NCBI GenBank assembly: GCA_001464155.1
Contig: LNEN01000245.1
Span: 1 to 39,745, forward strand
DNA from: Cytophagales bacterium Ga0077538
Lineage (GTDB): Bacteria > Bacteroidota > Bacteroidia > Cytophagales > Cyclobacteriaceae
Length of the DNA stretch: 39,745 bases
Reading direction: 5' to 3'
In this document: piece after piece, positions 25,066-31,506 of the stretch
Position numbering within the stretch: position 1 is the first letter of the stretch
Layout of the letters: the number at the start of each line of letters is the position of its first letter
Position numbers and translations under genes: made by a program
Notes under the pieces: model-generated
Told to the model about the DNA's origin: nothing
Seen by the model: the letters and a program-made list of their open reading frames with translations, nothing else
The model's database searches: none

Positions 25066-25731
25066 TCATTTAATCTGGTGGGTTAGCTTTCGCGCCTTCC
25101 AAATACCAATGCAAATCACAATGCAAAATCCGAATCGTAGAAAATTGCGAAAGATCCAAAAGATTACAAAATCCTCACGAAGAACTTCTTGAATATAACC
25201 CATGGAAAGGGAAAGTATGAATGTGCAGGAGAAGAAAAATAATATGGAAGAGTTGATCCAAAACATAGGCATCTCCATAATGTTCTCTTCAGATAAGTCT
25301 TTCATTAACAGTAAAAAGTAGGTAAGCGAACCAACAATCATCGTAAGGTCTCTGACGGTTTCAGAGGTTGCATTTATCGTTCTGGTGTGAGTGATTGCAG
25401 TCCATGTAAGAAAGACCAATAGCGCTGTCGACACCATTCCTAATAAGAGTCTATACTTTTGCAGCTTCGGTGAAAAAAAATAAATTGCAAGCAAACTCAT
25501 TACCTCAATGGGCGAGTATACATTCGCTACAGGATTATTGAACTTACTTTTAAGAAAAATAAAGCTAACAAACTGAAGTAACTGAAAGAAGAAACTTAGT
25601 GCTGCGTAAACTCCAACTGCCTTCAGGTCACTGCTTAGTAATCTCCAATTATAAGCGCAAAGTAGAATAATAAAAAAACTGCCGGCCCACTGTGCATATG
25701 CGGCCAGCAGATTAAAATCTGTTAAACTCAT
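25066..25731 (-). CDS. Seven-helix membrane protein B (uncharacterised, paralogue of previous)
   Basis: A 221-residue seven-helix membrane protein. The start is the ATG at 25731, which overlaps the stop of the upstream small gene (ATGA) and gives MSLTDFNLLAAYAQWAGSF, aligned with MSLEVINDLSNYSQWLGSF of protein A; the TTG at 25761 is less likely. C-terminal stretches PMFWINSSILFFFSCTFILS and NFLRFGFCIVICIGIWKAR nearly match protein A, whereas the first 130 residues are much less alike. Helices lie at about 10-30, 35-55, 62-80, 90-110, 120-138, 148-172 and 182-210. No enzymatic motif is visible. The gap to protein A is 76 bp. Confidence 0.72.
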   Translation of the reverse strand: MSLTDFNLLAAYAQWAGSFFIILLCAYNWRLLSSDLKAVGVYAALSFFFQLLQFVSFIFLKSKFNNPVANVYSPIEVMSLLAIYFFSPKLQKYRLLLGMVSTALLVFLTWTAITHTRTINATSETVRDLTMIVGSLTYFLLLMKDLSEENIMEMPMFWINSSILFFFSCTFILSLSMGYIQEVLREDFVIFWIFRNFLRFGFCIVICIGIWKARKLTHQIK

Positions 25732-26054
25732 AAATCGTCTGGTGGACAATTTGGCGGACAAGGGAACCCATTGTCCAACAAAGAATACGATTCAGTTAAA
25801 CTCTCTTCACTGCTTGGTAATAGGTTACCGCCATTAGCATCCGTACCCACTAAAACAAAGTGCTCATTGCCTTCATCATCAATGGCGTTATACACACGCA
25901 GACCTTCACAATTAGGTTCATTAAGCATGTCTACAACAACCTTTTTGTCAAAGAGCATAGACGACAAGAAGTTTTTGTCTTTGCTATGCTTAGCCTTGTA
26001 ATTGTTCACCCACTTTTTTGCTTTTGCCTTACTGATTTTTTCTCCTTTTGCCAT
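25728..26054 (-). CDS. Small protein with CPPNCPP tail, first gene of the signalling cluster
   Basis: A 108-residue soluble protein. The N-terminal third is rich in Lys (MAKGEKISKAKAKKWVNNYK) and lacks a signal peptide. The central part, CEGLRVYNAIDDEGNEHFVL and VGTDANGGNLL, looks like a small beta domain. It ends FPCPPNCPPDDL, a Cys/Pro-rich tail. I recall short Bacteroidota proteins with a similar core and a C-terminal CPPxC-type end, often near kinase or membrane-protein genes, but none with an assigned function. The stop overlaps the ATG of 7TM protein B, so translation is coupled. The Cys pair could bind metal, form a disulfide or anchor a lipid; nothing in the sequence decides. Confidence 0.7.
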   Translation of the reverse strand: MAKGEKISKAKAKKWVNNYKAKHSKDKNFLSSMLFDKKVVVDMLNEPNCEGLRVYNAIDDEGNEHFVLVGTDANGGNLLPSSEESLTESYSLLDNGFPCPPNCPPDDL

Positions 26055-26129
26055 ACATTAGGTTGGTTGGTTTTAGGCCTGAAAATAGTGGATTTTTTTG
26101 AACGGGAATTTTTTAAGCTGCATGGTCCC

Positions 26130-26137
26130 TATCTTTG
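26130..26137 (+). promoter_or_regulatory. -7 box (TATCTTTG) of the trans-sulfuration gene
   Basis: TATCTTTG ends 15 bases before the ATG at 26153 and matches TAnnTTTG. No TTG box at 17-23 bases is clear. The short distance implies a brief leader and also argues against the alternative TTG start at 26135, which lies inside the box. Confidence 0.45.
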
Positions 26138-26152
26138 TTCTTTACCAAAACC

Positions 26153-27277
26153 ATGAAACACTCAAAGCTTACCCAAAGCGTACATGCCGGCTCGCATGGA
26201 GACCCTACTTTTAAGGGGGTCGTTACTCCACTCTATCCTTCTTCTGCCTACGACTACGAAGGGCAAGCGATACTCTATCCACGCTATTACAATACGCCTA
26301 ACATGAAGGCAGCTTCTGTAAAAGTGGCTGCCTTGGAACATGGTGAGGCCGGATTGATGTTCAGTTCGGGCATGTCGGCCATTCTTACGGGTCTGCTTAC
26401 TTTTCTAAAGGCCGGTGACCACGTCATCTTCCAAAGCGATTTGTACGGAGGCACATATTACTCTGTTACTACCGAACTGCCTCGCTTAGGAATTACCTAC
26501 AGTATGGTAGATGCGACCGATCCACAAAATTTTGCGAAGGCCATCAAACCTGAAACAAAAATCATTTATATAGAAACACCCTCCAACCCGACTCTAAAAA
26601 TCACGGACATCAAAGCGGTGGCTTCTATCGCGAAGGCGAAGGGCATTCTTACCATGATCGACAATACCTTTGCTTCACCCGTTAATCAAAATCCAATTGA
26701 TTTGGGAATTGATATGGTGGCGCACAGTGGCACAAAATACATTGGGGGGCATAGCGATTTAGGTTGCGGCTTCTTAGTAACCACTAATGCGCTCATGGAA
26801 AAAATTCATAGCAAGGCCATCAATTGGGGCGGCTCGTCTGATGCCAATACTGCCTGGTTAGTAGAGCGTAGCTTGAAGACAATTGTTTTAAGAGTACGTC
26901 AGCAAAATGCGAATGCGTTGGCCTTGGCTCGTTTCTTAAAGAGTGACGCGCGCATTGGCAACGTTTTTTATCCAGGACTAGAGGATCATCCCAATCACGC
27001 AATAGCGAAAGTTCAAATGCCCGGTGGTTTTGGTGGCATGTTAAGCTTTGAAGTAAAAGGCGATGCTCTCGCTTTCACAAACAAATTAAAACTGATTAAG
27101 CGAGCACTGAGTCTAGGTGGTGTAGAATCAACTATCTGCTCACCACTTAAAACTTCTCACTCCAAAATGAGTGCGGCAGAACGAGCCGCTATTGGTGTCG
27201 CTGATAATTTGTTGCGCTTCTCGGTAGGGATAGAAGAAACGGAAGATTTGATGGCGGATATTAAGCAGGCGCTGTAG
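26153..27277 (+). CDS. Trans-sulfuration PLP-dependent enzyme (cystathionine gamma-synthase/lyase type)
   Basis: A 374-residue Cys/Met-metabolism PLP enzyme. I take the ATG at 26153 (MKHSKLTQSVHAG); the frame opens upstream to a TTG at 26135. Family motifs: YPRYYNTPN with the active-site tyrosines of the neighbouring subunit (about 42-50), FSSGMSAI (about 70-77), DLYGGTYYS, IYIETPSNP, MIDNTFASP and the PLP-binding Lys195 in HSGTKYIGGHSDL. The C-terminal GGVESTICSPLKTSHSKM is also typical. Sequence cannot separate cystathionine gamma-synthase, gamma-lyase or methionine gamma-lyase. The stop codon is followed after two bases by a hairpin repeat. Confidence 0.9.
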   Translation: MKHSKLTQSVHAGSHGDPTFKGVVTPLYPSSAYDYEGQAILYPRYYNTPNMKAASVKVAALEHGEAGLMFSSGMSAILTGLLTFLKAGDHVIFQSDLYGGTYYSVTTELPRLGITYSMVDATDPQNFAKAIKPETKIIYIETPSNPTLKITDIKAVASIAKAKGILTMIDNTFASPVNQNPIDLGIDMVAHSGTKYIGGHSDLGCGFLVTTNALMEKIHSKAINWGGSSDANTAWLVERSLKTIVLRVRQQNANALALARFLKSDARIGNVFYPGLEDHPNHAIAKVQMPGGFGGMLSFEVKGDALAFTNKLKLIKRALSLGGVESTICSPLKTSHSKMSAAERAAIGVADNLLRFSVGIEETEDLMADIKQAL

Positions 27278-27279
27278 CG

Positions 27280-27334
27280 CCTCACTCCCTCCTTCGGACA
27301 CCCCTCTCCTCTAGGAGAGGGGAAGGGGGTGAGG
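27280..27334. repeat. Hairpin repeat with outer stem and nested arms (REP-like)
   Basis: The element starts two bases after the stop of the trans-sulfuration gene and ends two bases before the RidA stop. Its outer arms CCTCACTCCC (27280-27289) and GGGGGTGAGG (27325-27334) pair with one G-T. Inside are a small TCC-TTC-GGA hairpin and a strong 10-bp stem CCCCTCTCCT/AGGAGAGGGG with a 2-base loop (27301-27322). It is the shorter relative of the cloverleaf at 27941. Lying between convergent genes it may also end both transcripts. Confidence 0.8.
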
Positions 27335-27336
27335 CT

Positions 27337-27855
27337 CTACTCCACCTCCACAATCATCTCAATCTCCACCGCAATATTTTGTGGCAAGGCATACATACCT
27401 ACGGCTGAACGTGCGTGTTTTCCCTTCTCCCCAAATACCTGTACCATTAAATCGCTAAAGCCGTTGATCACTTTGGGTTGCTCCGTAAATCCTTCAGAGC
27501 AGTTTACCATGCCCAATACTTTTACAATGCGTTTTACTTTGTTCAGATCACCAATTTCTGCTTTCAACGTAGATAGGAGTGCAATGCCGGTTTGTCGAGC
27601 AGCTTCAGCACCTTGCTCCACTGTCAAATCCTTTCCTACTTTTCCGGTGATGTACGTACCATCTGCTTTCGAAGGGCCATGTCCTGCCAAATAAATTAAG
27701 TTACCCGTACGCACCGCCTTTACATAGTTGGCCATGGGCTTGGTGGGTTCCATCAGCGTAATGCCGAGTTCTTTTAATTTATTTTCTACGTTAGTCGTTT
27801 GTGCATAGCCTGTTGTAACAGTCGCAAATAATAAGAGTGCAAATAGTTTCGTCAT
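27337..27855 (-). CDS. Exported RidA/YjgF-family protein
   Basis: A 172-residue protein with a signal peptide (MTKLFALLLFATVTTGYAQ, cleavage near 19) followed by a RidA domain. Stretches such as NLIYLAGHGPSKADG, GKDLTVEQGAEAARQTGI, LGMVNCSEGFTEQPKVINGF and HARSAVGMYALPQNIAVEIE follow the family. The usual catalytic Arg of RidA deaminases would fall in the HARSAVG motif, Arg here being present. RidA normally works in the cytoplasm on reactive enamines or imines from PLP enzymes; a secreted form suggests another substrate or a moonlighting role. It is convergent with the trans-sulfuration gene, with the hairpin repeat between them. Confidence 0.88.
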   Translation of the reverse strand: MTKLFALLLFATVTTGYAQTTNVENKLKELGITLMEPTKPMANYVKAVRTGNLIYLAGHGPSKADGTYITGKVGKDLTVEQGAEAARQTGIALLSTLKAEIGDLNKVKRIVKVLGMVNCSEGFTEQPKVINGFSDLMVQVFGEKGKHARSAVGMYALPQNIAVEIEMIVEVE

Positions 27856-27940
27856 AGGTTTTAGAGATTGCTTAACTTGTTGAAGTTACTATAAAATTAA
27901 GTAATCAGTAACGATCTTAATACTAACCTCATTAAATGCC

Positions 27941-28022
27941 ACTCACCCCGTCTTTCTAACGAAAGACACCCCTCTCTACAAAGTAGAGAGGGGAAGATCA
28001 TCGAAGATGATCAGGGGTGAGT
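27941..28022. repeat. Cloverleaf-like structured repeat (four-way junction)
   Basis: In 82 bases, every helix pairs perfectly on paper. Outer stem: ACTCACCCC (27941-27949) with GGGGTGAGT (28014-28022). Arm 1: GTCTTTC-TAAC-GAAAGAC. Arm 2: CCCCTCTCTAC-AAA-GTAGAGAGGGG (11 bp). Arm 3: GATCATC-GAA-GATGATC. Only one or two A residues link the arms. It lies in a 293-bp space, upstream of tag and upstream of the exported RidA gene; the rest of the space shows nothing else. It is not a tRNA: arm lengths and the 3-base loops rule that out. A DNA cruciform, a mobile REP-type element or a structured RNA are all possible. Confidence 0.85.
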
Positions 28023-28148
28023 CTGGAAATGAGGGTGGTTGAAAGCTTACAACCTTCTTGATACATGATGTTTTGAAAAACAAAAAGTTTCCATCAGAGT
28101 CGGTACATCATTTTGGGAATGAGGCTGATTAGTAAATCATAAAATAGC

Positions 28149-28724
28149 ATGAGCAAAAAAGAAAAAATCCGTTGTGCCTGGTGTTTAAAATTTGACCAGT
28201 ACATTCAATACCATGATGAAGAATGGGGAGTGCCCGTACACGATGATCAAACGCATTTTGAGTTTTTGATTTTGGAGGGTGCGCAGGCGGGCTTAAGCTG
28301 GAGTACCATTCTAAAAAAGCGAGAGGGCTATCGCGAAGCTTTCGCGAATTTCGATCCTGAAAAAGTAGCGCGCTTTACAGAAGCGAGACTAGAAAAGATT
28401 TTATTGGATCCAGGCATCGTTAGAAATCGTCTAAAGGTGTACGCTACTGTAAACAATGCCAAACGTTTTCTGGAAGTGCAAAAAGAGTTTGGTTCATTCG
28501 ATACCTACATCTGGGGCTTTGTGAACAACAAGCCCATCGTGAATAAATGGAAATCCTTGAAGGAAATACCCGCTACTACAAAAGAATCCGATGCACTCAG
28601 CAAAGATCTGATTAAACGAGGATTTAAGTTTGTTGGCAGCACAGTAATCTATGCGCACATGCAGGCCTGTGGATTAATCAATGACCACTTGATGGATTGT
28701 TTTCGTTACAAACAAGTAAAGTAA
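28149..28724 (+). CDS. tag: DNA-3-methyladenine glycosylase I (Tag family)
   Basis: Tag removes 3-methyladenine from alkylated DNA. The 191-residue protein begins with the family's zinc-binding N-terminus (Cys9 in RCAWC, His22 in YHDEEWGVPV), followed by the characteristic LILEGAQAGLSWSTILKKRE with its Glu, a hinge with LLDPGIVRNRLKVYATVNNA, and a zinc-binding C-terminus, AHMQACGLINDH, completing the site with His and Cys. Every conserved block is present and the length is normal. It starts a plus-strand pair with the metallopeptidase gene, 19 bases further on. Confidence 0.95.
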   Translation: MSKKEKIRCAWCLKFDQYIQYHDEEWGVPVHDDQTHFEFLILEGAQAGLSWSTILKKREGYREAFANFDPEKVARFTEARLEKILLDPGIVRNRLKVYATVNNAKRFLEVQKEFGSFDTYIWGFVNNKPIVNKWKSLKEIPATTKESDALSKDLIKRGFKFVGSTVIYAHMQACGLINDHLMDCFRYKQVK

Positions 28725-28743
28725 TTTTGCAACAAACAGACTG

Positions 28744-29640
28744 ATGATTAGAATATTCATAACCCTTCTTCTTGTCACCTATACCTTTGGCCTTTGTGCA
28801 CAGGATTTTAACACCGACCCTGTCAAGGCCATGTTTCATACGGAAGACATTGCACTTTTTTGGAGTGTGTATGATTTGGTTCAACCCAAACCGGATGGAG
28901 ATGCCTTTCAAAAAATCTATATAGAAGCCGGCAGTAGCGGTCTAAAAGCCTTTGTACCCAATCGCATTGAAAGCGGTAAAAATTTAGCGAAGACTATTAA
29001 GAACAATGCCGCGTATTATGCTTCCATTCGCGAAAGCTCATTATCCATTGCCGATAAGAAAGAACGCTTTTCCGAATGCTTCTCTGCTTTAAAAGCTATT
29101 TATCCGGAAGCTGTGTTTCCCGATGTGTACTTTGTGATAGGTGCCAAAAATTCTGGAGGCACTACGTTTGATGGAGGCCTCATCATTGGCGCGGAAATGT
29201 TTGGAGAAGCGAACGCGGCTATACAAGCTCCACTTGACATCGATCTGGTGGATGAAGTGGTGGCGCATGAACTCATTCACTTTCAACAACAATATGTGAA
29301 AGACAATTCTCTGCTCGCTCAAAGCATTCGTGAGGGCTCTGCAGATTTTATAGCAGAACTGATTGCGGGCAACCATTCCAATAAAAAAATATATGTCTAT
29401 GGCGATGCCCATGAAAAGGAACTGTGGTCAGAGTTTAGTAAGAGAATGTTCGACAATGATTGGAATGGTTGGTTGTACTATCAAAAAGACAAATCACGAC
29501 CAAAAGATCTTGGCTATTGGATGGGGTACAAAATCACGAAAGCGTATTATGAGAGGGCTGACGACAAATCGATAGCCATACGCGAAATCTTAAACATTCA
29601 GGATTTCAAAATTTTTCTTGAAAAGAGCGGCTATCAATAA
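28744..29640 (+). CDS. Exported zinc metallopeptidase-like protein (DUF2268/GldB-like)
   Basis: A 298-residue protein with a signal peptide (MIRIFITLLLVTYTFGLCA, cleavage around 20) and a metallopeptidase helix AHELIHFQQ with HEXXH at 175-179. The third ligand is probably the Glu (about 197) in REGSADFIAEL, giving a gluzincin-like arrangement. The preceding strand, TTFDGGLIIGAEMFG, is typical of DUF2268-like and GldB-like proteins of Bacteroidota. Mature localisation is periplasm or surface. The target is unknown; the family includes gliding-linked GldB, but this copy lacks a lipoprotein Cys, so I do not call it GldB. It follows tag by 19 bp. Confidence 0.82.
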   Translation: MIRIFITLLLVTYTFGLCAQDFNTDPVKAMFHTEDIALFWSVYDLVQPKPDGDAFQKIYIEAGSSGLKAFVPNRIESGKNLAKTIKNNAAYYASIRESSLSIADKKERFSECFSALKAIYPEAVFPDVYFVIGAKNSGGTTFDGGLIIGAEMFGEANAAIQAPLDIDLVDEVVAHELIHFQQQYVKDNSLLAQSIREGSADFIAELIAGNHSNKKIYVYGDAHEKELWSEFSKRMFDNDWNGWLYYQKDKSRPKDLGYWMGYKITKAYYERADDKSIAIREILNIQDFKIFLEKSGYQ

Positions 29641-29642
29641 GC

Positions 29643-30125
29643 TTACAAAGCCAGAACAATCTGCTTGCGCGAAAAATAAATACTCCAGATTCCTTTTACC
29701 ACATCTGAGCTGTCGGCCTGCTTTTCCACAACAGGAACTGTATACATCAAAGAATCTGTGCCAATTTTTTGTACATTATCAAGTGTGCCGCCTGTTAAAT
29801 TCATCAAATAGGCTTCGATCAGTTGTTCTTCCATTTCCGTAGCATTGCCTGCTCCTGGCTCCAGCCAATGAATGACTACCTTTTCTGCGCTTGCGAGTGA
29901 GTCGGCATTCCGCTTTTTTCCTAACAGCGCCACCAATTCGCGTCCTTGTGCCAAAACCGCCTCTGTAATCTGTGCTTCACTTACCTTCTTGATCTGGCTG
30001 GTCTCCATTTCCTCCTTTATTTTCTTGCGCTGCTCATCGGTGAGGCCGCCTCCACAGGAAAAAAGAAAGGCAATGAAAAGCACGAAACAAGCAGGAGAAA
30101 TTATGCGGTGGATTTTGAAATACAT
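29643..30125 (-). CDS. Lipoprotein, uncharacterised, possibly DUF3365-like
   Basis: A 160-residue protein from the ATG at 30125 (MYFKIHRI), preferred over the longer frame to 30209 because a lipoprotein signal peptide follows at once: hydrophobic CFVLFIAFLFS and Cys (about 24) with Gly-Gly after it. The mature part has a charged helical region (EQRKKIKEEMETSQIKKVSE) and ends with a segment including GTDSLMYTVPVVEK and KGIWSIYFSRKQIV, which recalls the C-terminus of DUF3365/Tll0287-like heme-binding sensors. There is no CxxCH, so heme binding is doubtful. It converges on the metallopeptidase gene with two bases between stops. Confidence 0.72.
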   Translation of the reverse strand: MYFKIHRIISPACFVLFIAFLFSCGGGLTDEQRKKIKEEMETSQIKKVSEAQITEAVLAQGRELVALLGKKRNADSLASAEKVVIHWLEPGAGNATEMEEQLIEAYLMNLTGGTLDNVQKIGTDSLMYTVPVVEKQADSSDVVKGIWSIYFSRKQIVLAL

Positions 30126-30221
30126 GACTTGAATTGTTTGTAGCAAAGGTAATTCAATTTGATTGGTTCTTAGTTGGGGAAGGACATAAGCAATACAATC
30201 AATTTTCAATAAGGAATATCT

Positions 30222-30290
30222 GTCATGCCGAATTCATTTCGGCATCTATTGCCTAGTAGTGGCAAGATGCCGAAACAAGTTCGGCATGAC
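30222..30290. repeat. REP-like inverted pair, arm CATGCCGAA...TTCGGCAT
   Basis: Two 26-bp arms (30222-30247 and 30265-30290) are inverted to each other and differ only in the centre. Each arm alone also folds: ATGCCGAA with TTCGGCAT around a 4-5-base loop. A small GCC/GGC pairing sits in the 17-base spacer. It lies in the 263-bp space between the lipoprotein gene and prfA and is followed by ACGG and a T-tract. Similar arms occur at 37188-37259. Such repeats are widespread in Bacteroidota and are recognised by their spurious translation CHAELVSAS. Confidence 0.85.
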
Positions 30291-30364
30291 ACGGTTTTTT
30301 AGTTTTACTGTCATCTATTAGGACATGAATCGAATGCTCTTAATAACCAATACAATCAATTTCT

Positions 30365-30372
30365 TATTTTTG
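30365..30372 (+). promoter_or_regulatory. -7 box (TATTTTTG) of prfA
   Basis: TATTTTTG matches TAnnTTTG and lies 16 bases before the prfA ATG at 30389. No TTG element is evident 17-23 bases upstream. A weak pattern match. Confidence 0.35.
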
Positions 30373-30388
30373 CGCTCTATTTTAGAGT

Positions 30389-31462
30389 ATGATCGAGAAA
30401 TTAGAAGAGATAAAGCTGCGTTTTGAAGAAGTGGGCCTGTTGATGGTGCAGCCGGATATTATTAATAATCCCAAAAAATCCTCTCAATTAGGCAAGGAAT
30501 ACCGCGATCTGGGAAAGATTGTTGTGAAATACAACGAATACTCCAAAGTACTGGCCCATCAAAAGCAAGCCAAGGAAGTGTTGGAAAAAGAGAAGGATCC
30601 AGAGCTGCGGGAAATGGCCAAAATGGAAATTGAGGAGTTGGCCCCCAAGGTAGATGCCTTGGAAGAAGAGCTGAAAGATATGCTCATCCCCAAAGATCCC
30701 AATGATGATAAAAACGTACTCCTTGAAATCCGGGCGGGTACAGGAGGTGATGAAGCTTCCATTTTCGCAGGTGACTTATGGCGCATGTACCAGCGTTTCT
30801 GCGACAAGCGCGGTTTAAAAATGGTTGCCCTTGATTTTACCGATGGAACTGCCGGGGGTTATAAAGAAATTATCTGTAGTGTTAGTGGCGAAGGCGCTTA
30901 TGGATTACTAAAGTTTGAATCAGGTGTACACCGTGTTCAACGAGTGCCTGCAACAGAACAACAAGGTCGTGTGCACACCTCCGCTGCATCGGTGGTGGCC
31001 TTACCTGAAGTAGATGAAGTAGGAGCAGTGGAAATTAATCCAGCCGATATTGAAGTACAGACTTCCCGTTCGGGAGGTGCTGGTGGACAGAACGTAAACA
31101 AAGTAGAAACTAAAGTGCAGATGACCCACAAGCCAACAGGCATTGTGATCACCTGCCAGGTGGAGCGCTCACAACATGGGAACCGCGAGCGCGCCATGCA
31201 AATGCTGAAGACCAAACTCTACGAAATGGAAGTAGAGAAACAGCACAACGAACTCGGTGCAGCCCGCAGAACCCTGGTACGCAGTGGCGACCGCTCTGAA
31301 AAAATCAGAACGTATAATTATCCACAGAGCCGTGTAACCGATCATCGCATTGGCTACTCCAGTCACAATTTGCCTGCTGTTATGAATGGCGACATCGATG
31401 ACTTTATCGAACAGCTGCGCATCGCAGACAGTGCTGAGAAAATGGCAGAAGGAACGAATTAA
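30389..31462 (+). CDS. prfA: Peptide chain release factor 1
   Basis: RF1 terminates translation at UAG and UAA. The 357-residue protein has the stop-codon-reading loop with PAT (187-189, within [12 protein letters not shown]), and the catalytic GGQ (232-234, in [15 protein letters not shown]) whose Gln is methylated by PrmC. The N-terminal coiled region (domain 1) and [14 protein letters not shown] are typical. The ending [14 protein letters not shown] is normal. All family blocks are present. The downstream gene is transcribed towards it with 44 bp between them. Confidence 0.97.
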   Translation: MIEKLEEIKLRFEEVGLLMVQPDIINNPKKSSQLGKEYRDLGKIVVKYNEYSKVLAHQKQAKEVLEKEKDPELREMAKMEIEELAPKVDALEEELKDMLIPKDPNDDKNVLLEIRAGTGGDEASIFAGDLWRMYQRFCDKRGLKMVALDFTDGTAGGYKEIICSVSGEGAYGLLKFESGVHRVQRVPATEQQGRVHTSAASVVALPEVDEVGAVEINPADIEVQTSRSGGAGGQNVNKVETKVQMTHKPTGIVITCQVERSQHGNRERAMQMLKTKLYEMEVEKQHNELGAARRTLVRSGDRSEKIRTYNYPQSRVTDHRIGYSSHNLPAVMNGDIDDFIEQLRIADSAEKMAEGTN

Positions 31463-31475
31463 AATAAAGGGACAG

Positions 31476-31497
31476 TTGACAATGGTCAATTGACAAT
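31476..31497. repeat. Short direct/inverted repeat TTGACAAT
   Basis: TTGACAAT occurs at 31476-31483 and 31490-31497, separated by GGTCAA, which also pairs with TTGACC-like flanks. It lies between prfA and the desulfhydrase-like gene. I recall this sequence motif from Bacteroidota intergenic regions; function unknown. Confidence 0.45.
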
Positions 31498-31506
31498 TTG
31501 TTAAGG

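Noticed and set aside
27941-28022. tRNA or tmRNA from the cloverleaf shape
   Set aside because: Loops of 3-4 bases, arm lengths and absence of the T-loop and acceptor-end consensus rule out a tRNA.
27280-28022. CRISPR array from the neighbouring repeats
   Set aside because: There are only two related elements, of different length, without regular spacers or cas genes.
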